From Fidelibacterota bacterium (lineage in GTDB: Bacteria > Fidelibacterota > UBA8477 > JABMPR01): a stretch of 6,138 nucleotides of DNA. Of the stretch, positions 1-6,138 are shown one piece after another (positions within the stretch are counted from its first letter, which is position 1; every line of letters starts with the position of its first letter). A model generated the notes under the pieces. The model made no database searches and was not told the DNA's origin. It worked only from the letters and a program-made list of their open reading frames with translations. Location: positions 1 through 6,138 of the forward strand of contig JAUVDF010000066.1 of the NCBI GenBank assembly GCA_030595455.1, in the 5' to 3' direction. The translations under genes and the position numbers were made by a program.

Positions 1-1366
1 CTGCACGGCTGATAATCTCCTTCAAAGCTGCAATGAGTCTATCAACATCTTCAAGGGTTGAATAGAGACCAAAGCTGGCTCGCACCATACCGGCTTTGCG
101 CATGAACTCATCACTCATATTGCCAAAATCAATCTCGCCGAAATCCTTTTCTAAATCCTCAGCCATCATTTCTTTGACATAGGGATGAGCGCAAAAACAC
201 TGATTCCGTACAGCAATATTAAAATAGTCATTCAAGAGAGCTGCGACAATGCCATGATCCAACCCTCTGATATTAAACGATATGGAGGCAGCTCGGGGAC
301 AAACTTCTACATCGGTACCCCCGTAAACAATTATTTCAGGAATTTCCGCCATGGCTGTAAGTGCTTTAAGCATGACTTCATCTTCTTCTTCCATGAGTAG
401 CTGCATACCAACACGATCCAAAATTTCAATCGTGGCAGCCAGAGCAATAGCCCCGGGAATGTTGGGTGTACCAGCCTCTTCCCGATCAGGAAACTCTGTC
501 TTGACCAGATAACGATCTTCAAGGACGCGATCTACCATTCCACCACCAACCTCTTCTGGCTCAATGCCCAGCAAATGATCTTTCCGGGCAATGACGACTC
601 CAGGAGAACCTGGTGTATACGTTTTATGTCCTGAGAAGACAAGAGCATCAATACACGCATCGGGGTCATCTGGATAAAACATTTTAGTTGGCAGATGTGC
701 CACACTTTGGGCGCCATCAATCATGATCAGGGCGCCATATTTATGGGCTAAGCGAGCAATCTTATGTATGGGGTTGATGATGCCAGTAACGTTACTGACA
801 GCTGTAATTGAGACATAGTTAATTTTACCCTGTCCCGCCTTCAACGCTGCTTCCAGCTTGGGTAAGCTGATGCACATTTTATTCTTATCCAAGCCCTCTA
901 CGGGCACATGAATGACATTTTGCATATGTTTACGATGGGGCAAATCGTTTGAGTGGTGTTCCATAATAGAAAGGATAGCCGTACTTTTGTCCGGATTTAA
1001 ATCCCTAAAAACACGAGCCATGCGATTAATCCCACCTGTGGTACCAGCTCCAGTAAAAAAACAGGTGTATATCTCGGAGGGAGCGCCTACAAAAGACAGT
1101 ATACGCTCATGAGCCCAATCATAGGCAGAGGTGGAGATATGGGCACTATGGTGGAGTTTGCTATGGGTATTGGAGTAGTGAGCCATAAAATCTGCAGTAA
1201 CCGTAGCAGCAGGTCTCAGCATCAGTGAACTGGCAGTCGAGTCTAGATATAGTCTGCTCGTATTTTCGCCTCGAGCATTTTCATAGACCGTATCAATTCC
1301 AATAAAATCTGACCGGATTTTGTCTAAAAGAGCTTTTCCCACAAAAGATTGTTTCGATAGACTCAT
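1..1366 (-). CDS. Class V aminotransferase / cysteine desulfurase-like PLP enzyme (3' end beyond window)
   Basis: The frame is open from ATG at 1366 to the window edge: 455 codons plus one base, with no stop, so the C-terminus is missing. An in-frame TAA directly precedes the ATG and a GGGAG Shine-Dalgarno sits 7 bases upstream, which fixes the start. Fold-type I, class V features appear in order: YLDSTASS near residue 40, FTGAGTTGGIN (104-114) for the phosphate-binding loop, EHHSN (136-140) with the PLP-stacking His, IDGAQ (216-220) with the pyridine-N Asp217, SGHKTY (245-250) with the PLP Lys248, EAGTPN (297-302), the catalytic-loop motif RNQCFCAHP (387-395) with Cys392 aligned to SufS Cys364, and RASFGLYST (429-437). 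Family members take sulfur from cysteine (or selenium from selenocysteine) as an enzyme persulfide, in the cytoplasm. Oddities are the CxC loop and about 25 extra residues between the Cys loop and the final Arg motif. A SufS role is not assured because no suf partner is visible. The class assignment is confident; the substrate is inferred. Confidence 0.9.
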   Translation of the reverse strand, partial: MSLSKQSFVGKALLDKIRSDFIGIDTVYENARGENTSRLYLDSTASSLMLRPAATVTADFMAHYSNTHSKLHHSAHISTSAYDWAHERILSFVGAPSEIYTCFFTGAGTTGGINRMARVFRDLNPDKSTAILSIMEHHSNDLPHRKHMQNVIHVPVEGLDKNKMCISLPKLEAALKAGQGKINYVSITAVSNVTGIINPIHKIARLAHKYGALIMIDGAQSVAHLPTKMFYPDDPDACIDALVFSGHKTYTPGSPGVVIARKDHLLGIEPEEVGGGMVDRVLEDRYLVKTEFPDREEAGTPNIPGAIALAATIEILDRVGMQLLMEEEDEVMLKALTAMAEIPEIIVYGGTDVEVCPRAASISFNIRGLDHGIVAALLNDYFNIAVRNQCFCAHPYVKEMMAEDLEKDFGEIDFGNMSDEFMRKAGMVRASFGLYSTLEDVDRLIAALKEIISRA

Positions 1367-1373
1367 TTACGAA

Positions 1374-1380
1374 CTCCCAA
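1374..1380 (-). promoter_or_regulatory. Shine-Dalgarno of the desulfurase-like gene
   Basis: On the minus strand this reads TTGGGAG, and 7 bases separate it from the ATG at 1366. Together with the in-frame TAA immediately before that ATG, it settles the start of the downstream enzyme. Confidence 0.65.
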
Positions 1381-1417
1381 CGACCCCACAGTTTGATTTA
1401 ACAGCCAATTCACGAGC

Positions 1418-1446
1418 TGAATATAAACAGAGTTGCGAGTGAACAA
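1418..1446 (-). promoter_or_regulatory. Weak candidate promoter ahead of the desulfurase-like gene
   Basis: The minus strand carries TTGTTC (1446-1441), then TATATT (1425-1420, 15-base spacing) or TATTCA (1423-1418, 17-base spacing), about 50 bases before the start codon. The same stretch read as a Bacteroidota-type promoter gives TTTG followed 18 bases later by TATATTCA, a partial match to TAnnTTTG. Each fit is partial. The gene could equally be transcribed by read-through from the efflux operon, since no strong terminator is seen between them. Confidence 0.25.
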
Positions 1447-1459
1447 ATATTTCTGTTCA
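1440..1459. repeat. Imperfect palindrome / short hairpin in the intergenic gap
   Basis: TGAACA (1440-1445) and its exact inverse TGTTCA (1454-1459) flank an 8-base AT-rich centre. Dropping one base (C1453 on the plus strand) would leave GAACAAATATTTGTTC, a perfect 16-base palindrome. It lies 36 bases past the pump stop codon and overlaps the candidate -35 element of the next gene. No T-run follows on the minus strand, so it is a poor intrinsic terminator. A dimeric-repressor operator is possible, but no regulator gene is in view. Confidence 0.4.
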
Positions 1460-1494
1460 ACACCCATCGATACCCTGAATATTGACTTAAGCTC

Positions 1495-4400
1495 CTAGGT
1501 TGTAGCCTGCTCCAGCTTTTTCCGCTCGCTGCGACTCTCCATCAAGGAGTACAAAACAGGGACAATCACTAGGGTCAGGAATGACGAAATGGCGAGTCCA
1601 AAGATCAGACTAACTGCCAATGGTCGCCAATACTCCGCACCTCCAGCCAAGTTCAAGCTCAGAGGTATCATACCTGCCAGGGTGGTAACCGTGGTCAAGA
1701 TAATGGGACGTAAACGATTCCGTCCAGCTTTAATCAGGGCTTCCCTGACCCGCATGCCTTTAGCCCTGAGATCGTTGACGTAGGAAATGAGCACAATGGC
1801 ATCATTCACCACCACTCCCATGAGAGCCACCACTCCAAAGAAGGCCATGATTCCAAAGGGTACCCGAGTCACCATCAATCCAAAGATAACCCCGATAAAC
1901 GAGAGTGGTATTGCCAGTGCAATAATGAAGGGTTGTTTAATAGATTGAAATTGAGCACTCAGAATGATGATGATCACGATAAAACCAATCATCATAGCTC
2001 TACCCAAACTGGAAAAAGACTTCATGGCCTCATCTTCAATACCACCGTAATCCACAGTAACCCCGTTAGGGACGGCCAGTTTAGCCAGGAAAGGATCCAT
2101 TCGTCTACGGATATCTGTAGCATCAACCCCTTTTGCCAGATCACAGGAAACCGAAATGTTACGCTTGAAATCCTTGTGTTTGATCAAGGTTTCACTACTC
2201 CCTAGTACCAGGGATGCGACATTTTCAAAGGGTATCATTTGACCCATCTGGTTCATGATATTCAAATTCTTGATAGCATCAACCACATCATCTTCATCCG
2301 TGGCTAAACGCACAACTACGGGGATGTCATCCAGACCATCTGAATAACTGGTGGCTTCCAAACCAATCATGGCGGCAGCAATGGTATTGCTAATCTCCTG
2401 ACTGGATAAGCCATAACTGGCAGCCCGGTCATGATCCACATGAGCCTGAAATTCTGTGCGGCGGACCCCCAAACTGGAGACCACGTTTAGGGCGCCTTCA
2501 AGGGTAGCCATATCGCGTTTGATTTGGTCTGCTACAAAACCAATGGCAGTCAGGTCATCACCACTAACATCAATAATGACGTTGTTGGCAACCGGAGGAC
2601 CTTCCTCGATGGTCTGCAGTTTGATATCCACACCAGGAATTCTGGATAACTTCGCATCCATGACCTTAATCAGGTCTTCCACTGACCGGTCACGATCTTC
2701 ATTGTCAACCAGATCCACATTGATCTGACCAATTTCTGCACCTTTACCACCACCCTGGGCTATACGAACATTCTGGACACCACTTTCGCCAACTGTGGAT
2801 ACAAAGCGATCAACTTCACTAAAGGTTTGTAAATATGTCTCCAGCTCTCTTACAACAGCATCTGTGTAATCTAATTGACTACCAGCCGGAGTTTGAATAT
2901 CAAGAATAATCCTCGGTTTAGGAACCTTTGGAAAGATTTGCAATTTGACTAATTTCACATCACTCACAGCAGAGATACCAACAACCGCTATCGATAGAAA
3001 AAATACCATAGTGATACCAAAAAGAACAGTCCAACGATGATGTAATGACCATCCAACCAACCGTGTATAAAATCGTTTACCAACCCATTCCCCACTAAGC
3101 ATTCCAGCATTATTTGAGAGCGTCATTAATTTCGATGCCAGGACAGGAATAAGGAAATGATCAGCCAGGAAAGCACCTACCAGCGTGAAGATCACAACCT
3201 TAGGGATAACTGAAAGGAATTGTCCCATTGTACCAGACATATAAATGATAGGTGCAAATGCTACCATGGTTGTCAAAACAGCGGTCATAATTGGGATGCC
3301 AACTTCATCGATGGCCTTGATAGAAGCGTCTTTGCGGTTCAAGCCTTCTTCTATGTGGCGATAGGTAGATTCAGCTACAATAATGGCACCATCAACTACA
3401 ATACCTAACACAATGATCAGGCCGAACATGGAAATACCAGTTCGATCCAGGCCAAATAGATACATGAGAGGAAATGAAGACATCAACGCAAAGGGTAAAG
3501 CAATTGACACAATCAGGGCATTCTTAAAACCAATACCAGCAAATAAGACTAAAATGACAAACAGGATTCCCCAGGCTGCGTTCTGGTTCAGCTGACTATT
3601 TTGCTTTTCAATATCAGTTGCCTGTCTAGCAGTATAGGCGTGTTTCATCCCCTGTGGAAATTTCTCGGCCAATTCGTTTACAACTGTTTCGATTTCTTCA
3701 GTGGCTTCAACAATATGGGCGCCGGGCCGTTTTGTGATCAATAGGGTGACACTATTCTCCCCTTGATAACGGGAATAACTTGAAGGTATTTCAAAACCAT
3801 CGGTCACCGTTCCCACATCACGGATACGTTTGATATTGCCGGATGCATCGACCCCAATGATGGTATTCTCAATGTCCTCAATCTCAGTAAACTTGCCAAC
3901 TGTGCGGACAAAAATATCCTGATTTTTCAGCTTCACAGTTCCACCAGGAAAATTCAAATTATTTCTCTGCAATGCCATGAGGACTTGAGGAATACTCAGG
4001 TTATTCGCCAGCAGTAAATTAGGATCCAATTCTACAGCAACTTCCCGTTCTTCACCACCAAACATTTCGACCTGATTTACACCAGACACTCGTGCTAGCC
4101 GGTCTTTAATCAGCTCGGCCTGCATTCTTAGAGTATGGGGTGAAAAATCTCCGTATATGTTGAGAATACTGATCGGTGTATCAGCAAAGTCAATATCCTG
4201 AACCGTGACATTCTCAACCTCGTCACTGAGCTCTGGTATTGCTTCATTAACCTTCTCCTTAAGATCATCCAGACTGGTTTCCAGGTCTGCATCTGCGGAG
4301 AATTTGATGGTGATAAAACCGACATTCTGCATGGCATATCCCACAATGTCTTCCACGTCTTGCAATTGAGCCAACTTCTCTTCGATGGGTTTGATAATTT

Positions 4401-4584
4401 CAGTTTCGACTTCGGAAGGAGCTGCTCCTATGTAGGTTGCTGAAACAAAAGCATAAGGTATTTCGACATCAGGAACCAATTCCAGGGGCAGGGTAAAGTA
4501 GGCTGCCAGACTGGCAATAAAAATTCCCGCTGCGCCAAAGATGACGCCCATGGGGTGATTAATCGCCTGTTTTGATATTTTCAT
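1495..4584 (-). CDS. RND-family efflux pump, inner-membrane permease (AcrB/HAE-type)
   Basis: Proton-driven inner-membrane pump of a tripartite exporter, expected to be a homotrimer. At 1029 residues it matches the usual AcrB-family length (about 1030-1050). The layout is the duplicated RND plan: TM1 (about 11-33), first periplasmic porter/docking region (34-332), TM2-TM6 (334-482), TM7 (515-540), second periplasmic region (541-860), TM8-TM12 (862-1014). Family signatures include the N-terminal NHPMGVIF, LPLELVPDVEIPY, PSEVE, the TM4 stretch GIVVDGAIIVAES (394-406), the TM10 stretch GVVVNDAIVLISY (923-935), and RLRPIILTTVTTLAG (957-971). By alignment to AcrB, Asp407 is kept as Asp398, Asp408 is Gly399, Lys940 is Asn928, and Arg971 and Thr978 are kept as Arg957 and Thr964. 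A glycine-rich stretch (GGGKG, 611-615) lies in the region of AcrB's switch loop. No methionine cluster points to metal export. The start is supported by AAGGA 7 bases upstream and a typical family N-terminus. Substrate unknown. Confidence 0.96.
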   Translation of the reverse strand: MKISKQAINHPMGVIFGAAGIFIASLAAYFTLPLELVPDVEIPYAFVSATYIGAAPSEVETEIIKPIEEKLAQLQDVEDIVGYAMQNVGFITIKFSADADLETSLDDLKEKVNEAIPELSDEVENVTVQDIDFADTPISILNIYGDFSPHTLRMQAELIKDRLARVSGVNQVEMFGGEEREVAVELDPNLLLANNLSIPQVLMALQRNNLNFPGGTVKLKNQDIFVRTVGKFTEIEDIENTIIGVDASGNIKRIRDVGTVTDGFEIPSSYSRYQGENSVTLLITKRPGAHIVEATEEIETVVNELAEKFPQGMKHAYTARQATDIEKQNSQLNQNAAWGILFVILVLFAGIGFKNALIVSIALPFALMSSFPLMYLFGLDRTGISMFGLIIVLGIVVDGAIIVAESTYRHIEEGLNRKDASIKAIDEVGIPIMTAVLTTMVAFAPIIYMSGTMGQFLSVIPKVVIFTLVGAFLADHFLIPVLASKLMTLSNNAGMLSGEWVGKRFYTRLVGWSLHHRWTVLFGITMVFFLSIAVVGISAVSDVKLVKLQIFPKVPKPRIILDIQTPAGSQLDYTDAVVRELETYLQTFSEVDRFVSTVGESGVQNVRIAQGGGKGAEIGQINVDLVDNEDRDRSVEDLIKVMDAKLSRIPGVDIKLQTIEEGPPVANNVIIDVSGDDLTAIGFVADQIKRDMATLEGALNVVSSLGVRRTEFQAHVDHDRAASYGLSSQEISNTIAAAMIGLEATSYSDGLDDIPVVVRLATDEDDVVDAIKNLNIMNQMGQMIPFENVASLVLGSSETLIKHKDFKRNISVSCDLAKGVDATDIRRRMDPFLAKLAVPNGVTVDYGGIEDEAMKSFSSLGRAMMIGFIVIIIILSAQFQSIKQPFIIALAIPLSFIGVIFGLMVTRVPFGIMAFFGVVALMGVVVNDAIVLISYVNDLRAKGMRVREALIKAGRNRLRPIILTTVTTLAGMIPLSLNLAGGAEYWRPLAVSLIFGLAISSFLTLVIVPVLYSLMESRSERKKLEQATT

Positions 4585-4600
4585 GAGGTGATCCTTCCCC
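4585..4600 (-). promoter_or_regulatory. Adapter-pump junction with the pump Shine-Dalgarno
   Basis: The adapter stop codon TAG (4602-4600) is followed by only 15 bases before the pump ATG. The minus strand reads GGGGAAGGA and then TCACCTC, giving AAGGA 7 bases from the start. The purine run begins at the last base of the stop codon, so terminating and initiating ribosomes occupy the same stretch. This supports co-translation of the two subunits from one mRNA. Confidence 0.7.
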
Positions 4601-5649
4601 TACTCTACAATATCCAGAAGGGTACCGTCTTTAACATCGTTGTGCCCTTTGACAATCAGGATATCGCCAGGAACAATGTCAGCTTCGACAAAAACTTGAG
4701 AGCCCGCCAAAGCACGAATGCTAATTTCCTTCTGAACGGCTCTACCTTCTTCTTCCAAATAGATAAATTGCTTGTCGCCATCGTCCTGAATCAGATTCAG
4801 TGGTAAGACCAAGGCCTCCTCAAAATAATCCTGAATGATACGAACATCACCAATCAGGCCTAATTTCATACCACTCATGTTGCCAGCCATGCGAACTTCC
4901 ACATCATAATTGTTGGACATGTTTTTGGGCGCCATCCCAATCCGGAGTACAGCACCTTCGAAAACACGGCCAGGGAAGGTTTTGAATTTGATTTGAGCAG
5001 GCTGACCATTCTTGATCTGCCCTATGCGAGCTTCTGGTACAGGAATAATGATTTTCAAATGATCCATATCAGCCAAAACCATAGGTGGTTGTATCGCTCC
5101 GCCCGGAGCTACCAAGTCACCAATATTCAAATTCTTGGCCACAATCCAGCCACTGAAAGGAGCACGCAGAACAGTATTATCCATTGAGTTCTTGGCCTGT
5201 GTATAGGCTGCTCGAGCGTTATCCAGACCAATTCGGGCCATCTCGAATTGATCAGATGATATCACATTGGAGTCAAACAGGGCTTTCGAACTCTCCAGAT
5301 CTCGCATGGATTTCTCGTACATTGATTTTGCCTGGACATACATCGTGGCATACACATCTGTCTTAATACTTGCCAGACGTTTGTCTTTAGTCACATAATC
5401 GCCAATATTGACCGAGATTGATTCGACCTGTCCAGCTGATTGGAATAATAGGTTAACCTGATTTTCAGAAACCACTCTTCCAATACTATGGAAATCAATT
5501 TGAAAGGGTTGATACTTGACCGTATCGATTGCAACGGGTACCTTAGTTTCTACAATTTCTTCCACTTCTGTCCTGCTCCCACAAGTAAAAAGTGAAAAAG
5601 CCAGGATGCTGATAATTAATAAATGAGGTATTGGTTTTTTAAAATTCAT
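4600..5649 (-). CDS. Periplasmic adapter (membrane fusion protein) of the RND efflux system
   Basis: This 349-residue protein links the pump to the outer-membrane channel. Residues 1-23 are a basic start plus a hydrophobic helix ending LFTCGS. Cys23 is a plausible lipidation site, although Thr at -1 makes the lipobox imperfect. Next comes the first half of the lipoyl-like domain (about 58-96, with AGQVESISVNIGDYV), then an alpha-helical hairpin (97-158) whose tip ALFDSNVISSDQFE resembles the channel-binding tip of MexA/AcrA. The second lipoyl half follows (158-183, LRAPFSGWIVAKNLNIGDLV), then a beta-barrel domain (about 195-275, PVPEARIGQIKNGQPAQI) and a membrane-proximal domain (278-349, LVLPLNLIQ). 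The hairpin is short, as in typical RND adapters. The start codon shares one base with the channel stop, and GGAG lies 7 bases upstream. The gene sits between channel and pump genes, which supports the assignment. Substrate specificity cannot be read. Confidence 0.95.
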   Translation of the reverse strand: MNFKKPIPHLLIISILAFSLFTCGSRTEVEEIVETKVPVAIDTVKYQPFQIDFHSIGRVVSENQVNLLFQSAGQVESISVNIGDYVTKDKRLASIKTDVYATMYVQAKSMYEKSMRDLESSKALFDSNVISSDQFEMARIGLDNARAAYTQAKNSMDNTVLRAPFSGWIVAKNLNIGDLVAPGGAIQPPMVLADMDHLKIIIPVPEARIGQIKNGQPAQIKFKTFPGRVFEGAVLRIGMAPKNMSNNYDVEVRMAGNMSGMKLGLIGDVRIIQDYFEEALVLPLNLIQDDGDKQFIYLEEEGRAVQKEISIRALAGSQVFVEADIVPGDILIVKGHNDVKDGTLLDIVE

Positions 5650-5660
5650 TATTCTTCTCC
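5649..5660 (-). promoter_or_regulatory. Channel-adapter TAATG overlap with Shine-Dalgarno
   Basis: The channel stop TAA (5651-5649) and the adapter ATG (5649-5647) share base 5649. GGAG (5660-5657) lies inside the last channel codons, 7 bases before the ATG. This arrangement favours translational coupling and confirms that both genes lie on one transcript. Confidence 0.75.
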
Positions 5661-6138
5661 AAGAGCTCTGGTAAGTGATGCCCGAGCGCTGTTATATTCA
5701 AAATATGCTTGATAAAGACCAAGTTCTGCCCGGTCGCTGGCGTTTTGAGCATCCAAAACCTGAAGCTGACTGGCCATTCCCTGTTGAAAGAGGCGTTGAG
5801 CCATATCCACTCCCTTATGAGCTTGTTTGACCCCCTTTTGACCAGCTTCAATCTTCCGGGAAGATTCCATGATGCTCAAATAAATACTTTTGAGCTCAAG
5901 GAGTAGATTCTCCTTAACATCCTGCTGCTGATATTCAGATTTACGATGATCGGCTTTGGCTTTCTGGACTCGGGCTGTTGAACCAAAGCCATTAAATATG
6001 GGAAAGTTCAAGCCAAGGGCTATAGAGGAAGATTCCCTAAATTCGGCATCGGCAAAAGCATCATCATCATAAGGCAACATCTGCTGGTAGGAGCCGGTGA
6101 GCGCCACGGAAGGCATAAATTCTGCTTTGACCATGAGA
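5649..6138 (-). CDS. TolC-family outer-membrane efflux channel, C-terminal part (5' end beyond window)
   Basis: The frame is open to the right edge of the window (163 codons including the stop, plus one base), so only about the last third of a protein usually 420-480 residues long is present. The methionine at 6134 is very probably internal, because the residues after it (KAEFMPSVALTGSY) match the lead-in to a mid-protein beta-strand pair of the family. Visible parts are a transmembrane beta segment with the ALGLNFPIFNGFG turn (6017-5982), then long periplasmic alpha-helices with the second-repeat motif GMASQLQVLDAQ (5777-5742) and a final helix ending in SLTRALGEE. In this family such proteins form a trimeric outer-membrane barrel with a helical tunnel through the periplasm, which the adapter hairpins engage. 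It overlaps the adapter start by one base and is the first of the three efflux genes visible. Whether it is the first gene of the operon cannot be told. Confidence 0.92.
   Translation of the reverse strand, partial: LMVKAEFMPSVALTGSYQQMLPYDDDAFADAEFRESSSIALGLNFPIFNGFGSTARVQKAKADHRKSEYQQQDVKENLLLELKSIYLSIMESSRKIEAGQKGVKQAHKGVDMAQRLFQQGMASQLQVLDAQNASDRAELGLYQAYFEYNSARASLTRALGEE

Noticed and set aside
912..1112. Plus-strand open frame of 66 codons inside the desulfurase-like gene
   Set aside because: It is antisense to a continuous, motif-rich coding frame. The translation shows no recognisable domain, and the frame is best explained as a shadow.
1441..1458. SOS (LexA) box GAAC...GTTC
   Set aside because: The half-sites resemble the Bacillus-type LexA box, but the spacing is 10 bases instead of 4 and the neighbouring genes are not damage-response genes.
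1440..1494. Rho-independent terminator after the pump gene
   Set aside because: The only hairpin is short and AT-rich, with no following T-run on the minus strand. No GC-rich stem is present in the gap.
1933..2205. Plus-strand open frame of 90 codons opposite the pump gene
   Set aside because: It lies wholly antisense to the conserved RND second half. The composition is unlike a real protein and no family signature is visible.
2456..2728. Plus-strand open frame of 90 codons, rich in Ser/Arg/Thr, opposite the pump gene
   Set aside because: The low-complexity translation is typical of reading the antisense of an Asp/Val/Ile-rich frame, so it is a shadow of the RND periplasmic domain.
5639..5851. 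Minus-strand 70-codon frame across the channel-adapter junction
   Set aside because: It is out of frame with two well-supported genes covering the same bases, and has no motif of its own.
5649..6134. A complete small protein starting at the ATG at 6134
   Set aside because: The frame stays open to the window edge, and the residues match the middle to C-terminus of TolC-family channels. The methionine is therefore most likely internal to a longer gene.
1..6138. CRISPR array, tRNA or rRNA gene, insertion sequence, or riboswitch
   Set aside because: No spaced direct repeats, transposase motifs, terminal inverted repeats or RNA-gene signatures were seen. The only non-coding space is the 128-base gap and the short gene junctions.

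Overview
The window is protein-coding almost end to end, and all four genes read on the minus strand. In transcription order (right to left) they are the 3' part of a TolC-type outer-membrane channel gene, a complete periplasmic adapter (membrane fusion protein), a complete RND-family inner-membrane pump of 1029 residues, and, after a 128-base gap, a PLP-dependent class V aminotransferase/cysteine desulfurase-like enzyme that runs off the left edge. An outer-membrane channel and a periplasmic adapter require a two-membrane cell. The A/T-leaning, mid-GC sequence and the adapter's TCG lipoprotein-like N-terminus would fit an environmental Gram-negative such as a member of the FCB (Bacteroidota-related) group, but nothing here fixes the phylum and this is a weak inference.

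Right part (1495-6138): a compact tripartite efflux operon. The channel stop codon and the adapter start codon share one base (TAATG). The adapter stop and pump start are separated by only 15 bases, which hold the pump's Shine-Dalgarno sequence. The three products should form one envelope-spanning, proton-driven exporter. The pump takes substrate from the periplasm or outer leaflet, the adapter bridges the complex, and the channel opens to the outside. The substrate cannot be read from the sequence, and no regulator gene lies in the window. The pump has a non-AcrB set of charged residues in its proton-relay helices: a single Asp in TM4, and Asn-Asp in place of Lys-Asn in TM10.

Gap (1367-1494): no gene and no convincing terminator. 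It holds an imperfect palindrome and a weak candidate promoter ahead of the left gene.

Left part (1-1366): a desulfurase-like enzyme with an intact PLP lysine and active-site cysteine. It has a CxC active-site loop and extra residues before its C-terminal Arg motif, so it does not look like standard SufS or IscS. No functional link to the efflux operon is evident.

I see no CRISPR array, RNA gene, insertion sequence or clearly undescribed system. The observations listed are refinements on known families.
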